A DNA stretch of 64,000 nucleotides from an uncultured Prevotella sp. (GTDB lineage: Bacteria; Bacteroidota; Bacteroidia; Bacteroidales; Bacteroidaceae). Under the pieces are notes generated by a model. The model had not been told where the DNA came from. It saw only the letters and a list, made by a program, of their open reading frames with translations, and did no database searches. Positions 24,450 through 32,951 of the stretch are shown in pieces; position 1 is the stretch's first letter, and every line of letters starts with the position of its first letter. The translations under genes and the position numbers were made by a program. The stretch is from positions 52,221 to 116,220 of the forward strand of contig CAMOEW010000002.1 in NCBI GenBank assembly GCA_946612625.1, given 5' to 3'.

Positions 24450-24915
24450 TACCGTCGGCAATCAGCTTTTGCTTCAACTGCGGTCTGAGTACCGTGACTG
24501 TTACTCGCTTGTTTTTTATCACCTTGTTGCGTTTACCGGTGGTTGATCCCCATCGGCGGTCGTCGGTGTTCACGTAGTTACGGTATTCGCCTTTGTCCTG
24601 GAAGAACACATTGAAGTAGTCTTCGTATTTCCGGCGCGCATTCATCTCATAGATGAGTGGGCGAGTATCGCATCCCTGCAGCCCGCCACGAATGCCATCG
24701 AAAATAACAGCAGCCACAGCATCTTTCTTCGCCTGCTCAATAGCGTCACGGCGATTTTTCCCGGTTCCGGTGACGCGTACAGTCTGGCTGCCATCACCCT
24801 CTACACCAAGACATTCGATAGCCTCTTTCTGGTAAGTGGCGCGCTTCTGGGCCATTGCCTCAGAGCCGCAAAATAACAATCCAGCAATGAGAGCCATAAA
24901 AAACTGCTTTTTCAT
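24430..24915 (-). CDS. Small exported protein, paralogue of the 171-aa protein upstream
   Basis: A 161-aa protein starting at 'MKKQFFMALIAG' (24915; the track start is 30 bases further out). The signal peptide ends 'AMAQ'. The mature part has 'RVTGTGKNRRDAIEQAKKDA', reminiscent of LPP20/FlgT-type N-terminal domains, then 'KYEDYFNVFF' and 'KRVTVTVLRPQLKQKLIADGII'. The last two segments align with 'REYFDAFFSSGEYKQFV' and 'LVQVNVNGLRKRLEKDGII' of the protein at 26890-27405, so they are paralogues. Last gene of the six-gene exported operon. It overlaps the 3' end of the DUF4886 gene by 20 bases on the other strand. Function unknown. Confidence 0.75.
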   Translation of the reverse strand: MKKQFFMALIAGLLFCGSEAMAQKRATYQKEAIECLGVEGDGSQTVRVTGTGKNRRDAIEQAKKDAVAAVIFDGIRGGLQGCDTRPLIYEMNARRKYEDYFNVFFQDKGEYRNYVNTDDRRWGSTTGKRNKVIKNKRVTVTVLRPQLKQKLIADGIIKQQQ

Positions 24916-24948
24916 ACTAAGTCTTTTTATATGGTTAAACAACATGGT

Positions 24949-25890
24949 TTACCACCATGAATGATAGTGATGGCGTACCACCACGCGCGGACGGCTCTTC
25001 GCCCATGCCACTGCCACGTCGCGGCAGGCTTTAATGCGTGCGGTCTGAAGAGTCTGGGCAGCCTTCAACCGAGCTTTGTCCATAGCCACATCGTCGGCAT
25101 ACTTCTTATCGGTCACGCTCTTTACACGAGCCTCTATACGCTTCATTAGCGACTGAGCCTCGCCGTAGCATGATGCACTTGAGTTAATCTGGCCAAGCAG
25201 TCGCATTGCTTCCTCGGCAGTAGGACCCGGATTGGGGTCTGAAGCCCAAAGTGCCTGTGCCTGAGTGAGAATCTGCTTTGCATCGTGATTCAGATGAGCC
25301 GAATACACGTTTTCCATCATTGATACAGCCTGATTGTAGCAGTTCGACTCGTTGGGAATGAACGACAGCTCGTAGAGTGCCTCTTCCCATTTCTGTGCAG
25401 TCACCAGGCCTTTGGCTTTGGCAATGATGCTCGGTCCGTTCTGGTTGTAGTAGTCGATGATGCGCTGGCGCGACTCGGCCACGATTTTCTTCAGCTCAGG
25501 CGTGGCGCGAATATTCTTCAGCGCCGACGTCATTGCCTGGCCTTGCGAGTTGCCTATGCCGAGTGCTTCCATCGATGTTGATCCGAAACAAGCTCCGCCC
25601 TGGTCGTCGCCGATGGCAAATGTTATTTCCAGATGCTGAATGAGCTTCGATCCACTCACTTCTCGCTGAAGTGCTGCCACTTTGCAGGCGAGAACGAAGC
25701 GTCCGCCGTAGCCACTCTGCAGACCAAGGCTTGAGATAACGTTTCGCAGACGGTTTTCAACTATCTGTGTATTGTTCTCGTTCAGACCGTCTATGGCAGA
25801 GTCAACCATTGGTGTAAGCATTATCTGCGCTTGTGAAGGCAGGAATGCTAACGCAGCAACAATTGTTGCTAAGAATTTCTTTTTCATCAT
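24949..25890 (-). CDS. Exported protein with helical repeats, unknown function
   Basis: A 313-aa protein starting at MMKKKFLA (25890 or 25887), with a signal peptide ending 'PSQAQ'. Residues about 25-135 look like an alpha/beta domain ('NTQIVENRLRNVISSLGLQS', then 'FVLACKVAALQREVSGSKLI'), similar in layout to the N-terminus of CsgG/TolB-like envelope proteins. Residues about 150-300 are helical and TPR-like ('AKGLVTAQKWEEALYELSFI'). The C-terminus is basic and His/Trp-rich. The CsgG-like idea is inference. Fifth gene of the operon; spacing of 24 bases from the DUF6175 gene. Confidence 0.72.
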   Translation of the reverse strand: MMKKKFLATIVAALAFLPSQAQIMLTPMVDSAIDGLNENNTQIVENRLRNVISSLGLQSGYGGRFVLACKVAALQREVSGSKLIQHLEITFAIGDDQGGACFGSTSMEALGIGNSQGQAMTSALKNIRATPELKKIVAESRQRIIDYYNQNGPSIIAKAKGLVTAQKWEEALYELSFIPNESNCYNQAVSMMENVYSAHLNHDAKQILTQAQALWASDPNPGPTAEEAMRLLGQINSSASCYGEAQSLMKRIEARVKSVTDKKYADDVAMDKARLKAAQTLQTARIKACRDVAVAWAKSRPRVVVRHHYHSWW

Positions 25891-25914
25891 AGTCACACTT
25901 AAATTGTTAAACAA

Positions 25915-26865
25915 TCACTGTGCGTCAACACGGAACGATACCTCGCCGAGTCCGCCTCCAGCCTCTCTTACAACCTTAACACCGAGAGCGTTTCTTATTT
26001 CCTGAGTAATGGGACGTGCCCACTGCTTAGCGTCGATAGGACGTCCTGTAGCCTCGTCGTAGAATGGTATGCGAACGTCGTTGATTTCAAGACGGTTCGA
26101 CGTGCTCACGCCACGGTTTGCAGCATTGTTGATGGCTTTCTTGCTCACCCAGTCGAAGAGAAAGTCTTCATACACATCACCGTTGTCGCCAACCTCAGTC
26201 TCAAGGAAGTCGATGCTCGAATTGGCATCCACGTTGAAGATAACGTTGATCTTACGTCCGTTTTCCTTCAGATCCATGAAGTATGAAACCATCTGCTCGC
26301 AGAATTCCTCACTCTTGCCGGCAATCATTTGGCGCAGGTTGGTCTCAAGGTCTGTAACTCCATCCACCTTGCCCTGGCATAGTGCTATCTGCTGGCTCGT
26401 GTAGGCATCTACGGCTGCCATTTCAAATGACACGTTTATCATAGGCCCCATGTGAGTTACTGTCACATCGAGTTCGATTTTAATGTCAGGACGTGCCTGC
26501 TGAAGCAAGTCGTCGATAGCGTCTTTGCGAGTGGCCTTGCCCGTTGCTGACTTTGCCAAGTCCATTGCTCTTTGGCTAGAGGCTCTCTGTGTAAGAGCGA
26601 ACAGCTGCTTGGTCTCGAATCCACGGTCGTTGAGCACTTTCGTCGCAGCATTCACTCCGCGCTTCATTTCGTTGTTGTTGGCAGCAAGCTTATACTGTGG
26701 TATATATTCAATAACGCCATCGTTATCTACCTTTTCGGCCAGGCCGCTTTCAATCATCCACTTGTCTGACGGGAACACGATACATACGGGCATGTTGGCC
26801 TGCTGAGCAAGTGCCTGCAGCGAAGATACACAGCAGAATAGTAGTGTTGCAAATGTCTTTTTCAT
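25915..26865 (-). CDS. DUF6175-family exported protein
   Basis: A 316-aa protein with a signal peptide ending 'ALAQ'. The opening of the mature domain, 'MPVCIVFPSDKWMIESGLAE' followed by 'IEYIPQYKLA', and 'RGFETKQLFALTQRASSQRA' are the pattern I associate with DUF6175, a Bacteroidetes family. It then has 'RPDIKIELDVTVTHMGPMIN', a strand-rich part, and a C-terminal domain with several acidic loops. Molecular role unknown; the alpha/beta layout suggests a periplasmic relative of CsgG/TolB-N domains, which is inference. Fourth gene of the operon. Confidence 0.8.
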   Translation of the reverse strand: MKKTFATLLFCCVSSLQALAQQANMPVCIVFPSDKWMIESGLAEKVDNDGVIEYIPQYKLAANNNEMKRGVNAATKVLNDRGFETKQLFALTQRASSQRAMDLAKSATGKATRKDAIDDLLQQARPDIKIELDVTVTHMGPMINVSFEMAAVDAYTSQQIALCQGKVDGVTDLETNLRQMIAGKSEEFCEQMVSYFMDLKENGRKINVIFNVDANSSIDFLETEVGDNGDVYEDFLFDWVSKKAINNAANRGVSTSNRLEINDVRIPFYDEATGRPIDAKQWARPITQEIRNALGVKVVREAGGGLGEVSFRVDAQ

Positions 26866-26889
26866 AATTATATAATAGAAATTTGATGT

Positions 26890-27405
26890 TTAACGCCTGA
26901 AAATGTTACCAACACTTGTTATAATTCCGTCTTTCTCGAGACGCTTGCGCAGTCCGTTCACGTTCACCTGAACGAGCATGCCGACCTTATAGCGCTTGCT
27001 ATTAATCTTAATTACATCTCCTGCATATACCAGACCGCGGCTGGTGGCCTGTACGAACTGCTTGTATTCGCCAGAAGAGAAGAATGCGTCGAAGTATTCG
27101 CGATGGCTCTCATATCCGTCGGGAACAAGTGGTGGAACGTTGCCCTGCTTACCCATATCGCCGGCAACCAAACCTTTAAACAGAATTCCGTGGACAGCAT
27201 TGCGCATGTTGATTTCTTGCGTAACGGCTTCTTTCTTCCTGCCGAAGCTCCACACCTTGAATACCTTGAAACCACTGGTGGTTGCCTGGTGCTCTATCGA
27301 CAGACTGAGTTCATAGTCGTACATGTTCTGTCCTTCGTCGTCTTTTGCCTGTACCGTTCCGGTGACCATAGCGAAAGCAAGCATCAACAAATATACTTTT
27401 TTCAT
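26890..27405 (-). CDS. Small exported protein, paralogue of the last gene of the operon
   Basis: A 171-aa protein with signal peptide ending 'TVQAK'. The mature protein has 'YELSLSIEHQATTSGFKVFK', a central helix 'EAVTQEINMRNAVHGILF', 'HREYFDAFFSSGEYKQFVQA' and a basic end. The motif order and the EYF/FF/GEY and LRKRLEKDGII segments match the 161-aa protein at 24430. Both genes also share a GTTAACCATATAAA-like segment just upstream of their start, which supports duplication within the operon. Function unknown. Third gene of the operon. Confidence 0.75.
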   Translation of the reverse strand: MKKVYLLMLAFAMVTGTVQAKDDEGQNMYDYELSLSIEHQATTSGFKVFKVWSFGRKKEAVTQEINMRNAVHGILFKGLVAGDMGKQGNVPPLVPDGYESHREYFDAFFSSGEYKQFVQATSRGLVYAGDVIKINSKRYKVGMLVQVNVNGLRKRLEKDGIITSVGNIFRR

Positions 27406-27432
27406 AATTTTCTGCTATTTATATGGTTAACA

Positions 27433-28812
27433 CTATTTTGCGAGCCTTATCATACATCCTTCGCCTATCTTCTTGCCAGGCTTCTCGTGGAACACGGTGT
27501 ATGGCGTAGAGCCTCCTTTCTCAGCCGATTCCTTATCGGTGGCAGCTCCTTCAAGTTCTATGCCGGCACCAGAACGGTTATCCCAAACGCAGCCTTTTTC
27601 TACTTTCACTGTTCCAACTTTTTTCCAGTCGATGAGTTCGGGGTCTTTCTCTGATGCCTGAGCCTCAAACACATCGAACTTGTCGCCATCTTTAACGCCT
27701 TCCTTCATTCCGATGAAAGCAGCGAGCTTATCGTCTGCCACATGCAGGGCCGACATCGGACGGAAGTTCTCATGGTCGCGCTGAAGAGCTGCTATAGCAG
27801 CATCAGTGCCTCGAACGGTTGCTCGTGCAATAAGCTTGTCGGTAGTGGCAGAAGCTTTCATTGTCAGTGTTGCAGGAGCAAATTTCGATGACTTACCAAC
27901 ATACTTCATCTTAAAGCTCGTGTCGGTCATGAACCCCTCGGGGTTGTTCCAGTATTTTGTATAGAAACGTGAGAGCGTAGCTTCATCCATATCGAGCTGG
28001 AAAAGATATGCGTTAGCCTTTACGAAGTAGCCCTTAATCATCGAAGTAGCAACGTCAACAGCTGCACTGGCAATTGTCGAACCAAGGCCCCCAATTAATG
28101 ATGCTCCTGTCTTTACGGCAGCCGACGCAATAGCGGCATATTCCTTGGCGTCGGTATAAGAATAGCGGATGACACAGACATAGCAGTTGGAGAGCAGTTT
28201 CACGCGTGCACCCATACCCTTTGCCAGTGCGTCCTGACCCTCTAAGGCTTTTGCGGCAGCCTGTGCCTCAGCACTTGCACCCTTCATTGCATACTTGAAG
28301 ATGAGGTAGCCGGAATTATCCCATTTGGTAGAGCCCTCGGGCTCTCCCTCGGCACAGTGGAAACGTGCTATAATCTTGTTAGCTGTGTGCTGTGCCTCGA
28401 AGTATTTCATCAGCTTGGCCACGTATTCGTTCTCATCACGTGCACCTGATGCCGTCTGTGGAGCAGCATTACCAGCAACAGCCTTGAGAAGTCCCATGCC
28501 ACCCTTCTTCTTTGTCTCCCCGTATGCCTTGATTTCTTCGGCAGTCACTTCCGGAAGCTTGGCAAAGTCGATGTGGCGCTCAGCGAGAGCAATGTCGTTG
28601 TAGCGCTCATAGTTTCTTGCAAATTGTATGGTGTCGAACGTGGCGTTCATATAGTTGCTTGCTTCCTTGTATTCCGCATTGGTTGGAGCCTCGTCCAACT
28701 TTATAATGTAAAGAGAGTTACGAATGTAGCTCTTATCGGGGTCGTCGGCTGCAAATGAAATTCCTGAGAATGCTGTGGCTGCCAATGCAGTCATAAGAAT
28801 AATTTTTTTCAT
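27433..28812 (-). CDS. 459-aa exported protein of unknown function
   Basis: The signal peptide spans residues 1-22, ending 'SFAAD'. Early motifs are 'SLYIIKLDEAPTNAEYKEAS' and 'ARNYERYNDIALAERHIDFA'. A Gly/Ala-rich, weakly hydrophobic segment at about residues 210-240 ('TGASLIGGLGSTIASAA') resembles a glycine-zipper helix that could insert into a membrane or mediate assembly. Two later regions contain beta-rich sequence ('DGDKFDVFEAQ', 'GCMIRLAK') similar to the small SH3-like fold of flagellar FlgT-C-type domains, though that resemblance is tentative. Second gene of the operon, 27 bases after the coiled-coil lipoprotein. Confidence 0.75.
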   Translation of the reverse strand: MKKIILMTALAATAFSGISFAADDPDKSYIRNSLYIIKLDEAPTNAEYKEASNYMNATFDTIQFARNYERYNDIALAERHIDFAKLPEVTAEEIKAYGETKKKGGMGLLKAVAGNAAPQTASGARDENEYVAKLMKYFEAQHTANKIIARFHCAEGEPEGSTKWDNSGYLIFKYAMKGASAEAQAAAKALEGQDALAKGMGARVKLLSNCYVCVIRYSYTDAKEYAAIASAAVKTGASLIGGLGSTIASAAVDVATSMIKGYFVKANAYLFQLDMDEATLSRFYTKYWNNPEGFMTDTSFKMKYVGKSSKFAPATLTMKASATTDKLIARATVRGTDAAIAALQRDHENFRPMSALHVADDKLAAFIGMKEGVKDGDKFDVFEAQASEKDPELIDWKKVGTVKVEKGCVWDNRSGAGIELEGAATDKESAEKGGSTPYTVFHEKPGKKIGEGCMIRLAK

Positions 28813-28839
28813 AATTGTATTGTTTTTTTATTAAAAAAT

Positions 28840-29682
28840 TTATTTCTGTATGATGAGGAATGGCGATGCAGACCAGAATGCCTTGGCATCAGTGATTTCG
28901 AGAGTAGTGGTTCCATTGTCGTTCTTTGTCAGCCTATAGCTTGACTCCGGCTTTTCGGTGATGAGTTTTGGCGACTTCGATTCGATGGTTAGCTTCTCCA
29001 GTCCGCGCATGTCGCGTTTCTTAAACTTGTTCTTGTCGAGGTTGGCATAGTCAGCCTTCTTCTTGCTCAGGAATCCACCCTTGAGCAGTCCCATTTCCTT
29101 CAGTTCGCTTTTTGTTCCTATCACATAGTACACAGAGTTCAGCTGCATGTCCTTCTGGTAAGCCTCTTCCGAGAGTGCGTCGGCACGCTCTGTAGCCTCG
29201 TTCAGCCGGTAGCGGAGCGACGATATGCTTATGTCTTTCTTCTCCACCAGTTCTTCCAGATCAGCTATCTGCTGGTTCTTTATATCTATCTCGTTGTTGA
29301 GAAAGTCTATCATTTTCTGCAGGTTAGCCATAGCGGTCTTATCCGACTTGTTGTCAGCCTTCAGCCGGTTTATCTCCTCCTGCTTGCGGTGGAGAAGGTC
29401 TTGGAAGGCTTTCAGCTTTGTTACAACCTGATCCTTCGGAGTACCTTCCTGCATACTGAAAATCATCTTCTCCTGAATCTGAATTGAGTCCATTACCGAC
29501 GATACAGAGTTCACGATCTCAACCATCCTATTCACTTCTTGCTGCTCCAGTTGTGCAGCTGCGGCCACTGCTTTCAGCGAATCTGTTTCAGCTTGCATTT
29601 CCGCCTCCGACTTCTGATTGCTGCCGCACGATGACAGTATAGCGGCTGCCAGAACCATTGGGTACAAAAATAGTTTTCTCAT
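28840..29682 (-). CDS. Coiled-coil lipoprotein, possibly Cbp1-like
   Basis: A 280-aa lipoprotein with lipobox 'AILSSC' (Cys about 19). Residues about 25-185 are a long heptad-patterned coiled coil ('DSLKAVAAAAQLEQQEVNRM', 'DIKNQQIADLEELVEKKDIS', 'LRYRLNEATERADALSEEAY'). The C-terminal part is globular ('VYYVIGTKSELKEMGLLKGG' and 'SPFLIIQK'). The layout resembles Bacteroidetes lipoproteins annotated as Cbp1-type collagen-binding adhesins, but I cannot test that, and a structural envelope role is as likely. First gene of the exported operon; its leader is about 140 nt. Confidence 0.8.
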   Translation of the reverse strand: MRKLFLYPMVLAAAILSSCGSNQKSEAEMQAETDSLKAVAAAAQLEQQEVNRMVEIVNSVSSVMDSIQIQEKMIFSMQEGTPKDQVVTKLKAFQDLLHRKQEEINRLKADNKSDKTAMANLQKMIDFLNNEIDIKNQQIADLEELVEKKDISISSLRYRLNEATERADALSEEAYQKDMQLNSVYYVIGTKSELKEMGLLKGGFLSKKKADYANLDKNKFKKRDMRGLEKLTIESKSPKLITEKPESSYRLTKNDNGTTTLEITDAKAFWSASPFLIIQK

Positions 29683-29827
29683 TTCTTTTTGATTATTTTT
29701 CTTAAGTGCCTGCGACTCTCAGACAAGCAGTATTTATTGTTTTCGGTTTGTTTATATATGCGGTAACAATGTGAGAGCCAGTACTTTTCGCATACATGCT
29801 TCCGCAAATATGTATCTTACTACGGGA

Positions 29828-29857
29828 CAAAGGTAACAATTAATTTATTAATTACAA
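29828..29857 (-). promoter_or_regulatory. Promoter of the six-gene exported operon
   Basis: On the minus strand TTTG-like CAAA complement (29854-29857) precedes TACCTTTG (29828-29835) by 18 bases. Transcription starting near 29822 would give a leader of about 140 nt before the ATG at 29682, long for this genome; it includes near-complementary segments such as GACTCTCAG and CTGGCTCTC. Confidence 0.7.
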
Positions 29858-29874
29858 AAAAAATTAATAAGTTT

Positions 29875-30681
29875 TTATACTTTAAAGCGAATATAACTGC
29901 GATCGTCGAAGGAGTTGTTTCCGGGAAGAAAGGCCTTAGTGGCAAAAAAAGTGTTGATATTGAGCGGGTCGGAGATTTTCTGCTGCATGAGCCTTTCCTC
30001 ACTCTCGGCCAGAGAAGGCATAAGCCATGGATAGCCGTCGGAGGCAAGGATAATCTCCCACGGTTTGAAGTCGAGGGAAATAATGCGTACCTTCGATTCC
30101 GGAATCGGGAAACCATCGATGACACTGTAGCTTTTGTTCTGTTCCTGCATCGCGATAATCATATCGGGCAGAATGGCAGCACGCCCCTCGTCGTTGGCAA
30201 ACATATCTTCAACTGATTTGCCTTCGGCAATCAGTTGCTTGATTATAGCAGAACGCTTGGCGGCAAGAATATCCTCGAAAGGTTTGGGGTTGTCGTAGTA
30301 TTCACCGCCTATGAGACAGTGGCAATCACCTATCATCCATACCTCGCGGCGCACGCGGCTGTAAACCACGGCACTGGCAGCCATTCGTTCCTCGGGATGA
30401 TCGGTGAGTAGTGAAAGACGCGAACTGCGATAATGTCGGCGTATGTATGCAGTGACACCTGTGCAGAATGAATGGCACGAAATATCTTTCTTCATTTTGC
30501 AGATATACTTACCCACCAATTGCATGCAGCGGCGACCATTGGAGCAGAACAGCGAATGACGCATACTACTCTTGCTTGTGCTGCCGTCGATTACGGCGAT
30601 GAAATCGTCAGTGACGATGATTGCGTCCTCGCTTTTCTTTGCGGGATTCTTGGGAATGCTTGACTGTTCGATTATCTGCAT
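29875..30681 (-). CDS. Divergent PP2C-like phosphatase domain protein
   Basis: A 268-aa cytoplasmic protein (ATG 30681; the track start lies 165 bases inside ygiQ). Acidic residues occur in the PPM/PP2C order: 'IAVIDGSTSK' near residue 28, 'WMIGDCHCLIGG' in the middle, 'ILASDGYPWL' and 'FDDRSYIRF' at the end, which correspond to the DG, GDS, SDG and DN metal sites of the family. The sequence is otherwise too divergent for a firm call; it could dephosphorylate proteins or be an unrelated hydrolase. It overlaps ygiQ by 74 bases and is the last gene of its operon. Confidence 0.7.
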   Translation of the reverse strand: MQIIEQSSIPKNPAKKSEDAIIVTDDFIAVIDGSTSKSSMRHSLFCSNGRRCMQLVGKYICKMKKDISCHSFCTGVTAYIRRHYRSSRLSLLTDHPEERMAASAVVYSRVRREVWMIGDCHCLIGGEYYDNPKPFEDILAAKRSAIIKQLIAEGKSVEDMFANDEGRAAILPDMIIAMQEQNKSYSVIDGFPIPESKVRIISLDFKPWEIILASDGYPWLMPSLAESEERLMQQKISDPLNINTFFATKAFLPGNNSFDDRSYIRFKV

Positions 30682-32518
30682 GGTTGTTTCGGGATGAGGA
30701 AGGACAGAGCTGTGTGATAAGGTCGGAACGACCGATGCGACGCAGCGACTGCTCAATGTTACGTCGCTCCTCTGGCTTGTACCAAAAGAAGTATTGCCGC
30801 TGGGCGAGCTTCTCTTTTTGAGTCTTCGCACTGAACACAGGCTCAAGAGTGTAAGGGTCGTATCCGGTGTACCATGTCTCGGTAGAGATGGTCATCGGTG
30901 TAGGCGTGAAGTCCTGCACCTGTTCTAACTGGAAGTCGAGTCGCTTTGTTTGCACAGCCAGCTCTGCCATGTCAACTTCGTGGCAGCCTGGATGACTACT
31001 TATAAAATATGGTATTATCTGCTGGTTCAGATGCTCTTCGCGGTTGATGCGGTCGAAAATCTCCTTGAACTGCACAAATTGGTTGAACGACGGTTTGCGC
31101 ATCAGCCGTAGAACAGCATCGCTGGTATGCTCTGGAGCTACCTTCAGCCGTCCGCTGACGTGACGGCAAATCAGTTCGCGTGCATATTGCCCGGCCCAAT
31201 GGTTGCACTCCTCGTCGCGACTGCGGTAGAGAAGCAGGTCATAGCGCACTCCGCTACCGATGAAACTTTTCTTTATTCCCGGCACGGAATCAACGGCGTG
31301 GTAGATGTCGAGTAAAGGTTTATGACTGGTGTTCAAATTAGGACATATCTGAGGATGAATACAACTGGGACGCTTACACTTTTCGCAAGCCGACTTATTG
31401 CGCCCGCTCATGCCGTACATATTTGCCGACGGACCGCCAAGATCGCTAAGATAGCCCTTAAAGTCGGGCATGGAAACCACGGCCTTCACTTCGCGCAAAA
31501 TGCTTTCCTTAGACCGGCAGGCAATGAACTTGCCCTGATGGGCGGAGATAGTACAGAAGGCACATCCGCCAAAACATCCACGATGTATATTGACGCTGTG
31601 CTTGATCATCTCATAGGCAGGGATGCGTTTGTTTTTATATTTGGGATGAGGCACACGTGTGTAAGGCAGGTCGAAGCTTGCATCGAGTTCTGCGGTTGTC
31701 ATAGGAGGGTAGGGGGGATTTACCACAGCGTAGCGTCCGTCAACCGACTGCAGCATACGTTGTGCATGAATCTTGTTCGATTCCTCCTCGATGTGTCGGA
31801 AATTCTCAGCTTGCATGCGTTTGCTACGCAGACACTCCTCATGGCTGTGGAGAACGATATCGGCATCGGTGATGCCTCCAGGTATATCCTCTTTTCGCAC
31901 AAGTATAACAGTCTGCGGCAGGTCTCGAAGGGCATGGATGTTCTCGCCCGACGACAGACGGCGAGCTATTTCGAGGATGGTCTTCTCACCCATGCCGTAA
32001 CTGATGATGTCTGCATGACTGTCACAGAGAATGCACTTACGCAGGCTGTCTTGCCAGTAATCGTAATGAGTGAGGCGGCGCAGCGAAGCCTCTATGCCGC
32101 CGAGCACAATCGGTACGTCGGGGAAGAGCTGACGCAGAATATTGGAATAGACTATCGTGGGGTATTCGGGACGCAGGTCGTGGCGGCCGTCGGGCGAGTA
32201 GGCATCCTCGGAACGAAGACGTCGGTTGGCTGTGTATTTGTTCACCATCGAGTCCATACATCCCGGAGAAATGCCGAAAAAAAGTCGTGGCCGACCGAGC
32301 TTCTTAAAATCGCGTAGGTCGCCATGCCAGTCGGGCTGCGGAACCACTGCCACACGATAGCCGGCAGCCTCAAGTGTGCGGCCAATGACTGCAACACCGA
32401 ACGAGGGATGGTCAACATAGGCGTCGCCTGAAAACAGGATAACGTCAACGCTATCCCATCTGCGAAGTTCTAACTCTTTCTTCGTTGTGGGAAGAAAATC
32501 AGTCAACCGATAATCCAT
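30608..32518 (-). CDS. ygiQ: YgiQ-family radical SAM protein
   Basis: A 636-aa protein. It has the N-terminal YgiQ domain ('DVILFSGDAYVDHPSFGVAV' and 'RPRLFFGISPGCMDSMVNKY'), and a radical SAM core with the iron-sulfur motif 'RGCFGGCAFCTISAH' (CxxxCxxC). A later Cys cluster, 'CEKCKRPSCIHPQICPN', is typical for the family. It ends in a basic, disordered tail. The reaction is unknown. The start 'MDYRLTDFLPTTKKE' is the family start. Third to last gene of a leftward operon, 47 bases after the 115-aa gene. Confidence 0.95.
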   Translation of the reverse strand: MDYRLTDFLPTTKKELELRRWDSVDVILFSGDAYVDHPSFGVAVIGRTLEAAGYRVAVVPQPDWHGDLRDFKKLGRPRLFFGISPGCMDSMVNKYTANRRLRSEDAYSPDGRHDLRPEYPTIVYSNILRQLFPDVPIVLGGIEASLRRLTHYDYWQDSLRKCILCDSHADIISYGMGEKTILEIARRLSSGENIHALRDLPQTVILVRKEDIPGGITDADIVLHSHEECLRSKRMQAENFRHIEEESNKIHAQRMLQSVDGRYAVVNPPYPPMTTAELDASFDLPYTRVPHPKYKNKRIPAYEMIKHSVNIHRGCFGGCAFCTISAHQGKFIACRSKESILREVKAVVSMPDFKGYLSDLGGPSANMYGMSGRNKSACEKCKRPSCIHPQICPNLNTSHKPLLDIYHAVDSVPGIKKSFIGSGVRYDLLLYRSRDEECNHWAGQYARELICRHVSGRLKVAPEHTSDAVLRLMRKPSFNQFVQFKEIFDRINREEHLNQQIIPYFISSHPGCHEVDMAELAVQTKRLDFQLEQVQDFTPTPMTISTETWYTGYDPYTLEPVFSAKTQKEKLAQRQYFFWYKPEERRNIEQSLRRIGRSDLITQLCPSSSRNNHADNRTVKHSQESRKEKRGRNHRH

Positions 32519-32565
32519 TCCTTTATATGCATATTTTGTTGCAACGCTTGAAACGTCGTCTCCCG

Positions 32566-32913
32566 TCAGTTGAAGGGAGTGCCCTGAAAGGCACGCGTAG
32601 TCATTCCGAGATTGTCGTTACCGCGATTCTTCCAGTTGATGTAAAGCAGAACGAGCTGCTGCAGACCGAAGGCCTTCATGTTTGGATGATAAATGACGTC
32701 GAGGCAAAGGTCGAGCAAACTCTTGTCTGTCTGGTCCTGCGCTTCGAGCAAAGCACGTATGTTGAGTCGGAGCTTGTTCATAACCTCTTCGTCAACATAT
32801 CCGTTACTGTCAATAAGATCGCGGAAAAGCTGATACTTTTCTATAGTCTCTAAATGTTCGTCCTTTACATCAATACTTCTTGTTCCGGACGAATTAGTCT
32901 GAATTTTGTGCAT
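32566..32913 (-). CDS. 115-aa conserved-looking cytoplasmic protein
   Basis: I do not recognise a family. The protein is acidic and helical: 'DEHLETIEKYQLFRDLIDSN', 'EEVMNKLRLNIRALLEAQDQ' and 'LDLCLDVIYHPNMKAFGLQQ'. There is no signal peptide, membrane helix or metal motif. Codon usage and the operon position between the amidase-like gene and ygiQ (gaps of 38 and 47 bases) support it as a real gene. Confidence 0.6.
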   Translation of the reverse strand: MHKIQTNSSGTRSIDVKDEHLETIEKYQLFRDLIDSNGYVDEEVMNKLRLNIRALLEAQDQTDKSLLDLCLDVIYHPNMKAFGLQQLVLLYINWKNRGNDNLGMTTRAFQGTPFN

Positions 32914-32951
32914 AATATTTATGTCTTTGTTTTGTTATATGAGATGTTTTG

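Noticed and set aside
31322-32317. 331-aa plus-strand ORF antisense to ygiQ
   Set aside because: It mirrors a strongly supported radical SAM gene, has no family signature, and is the usual result of codon bias on the opposite strand.
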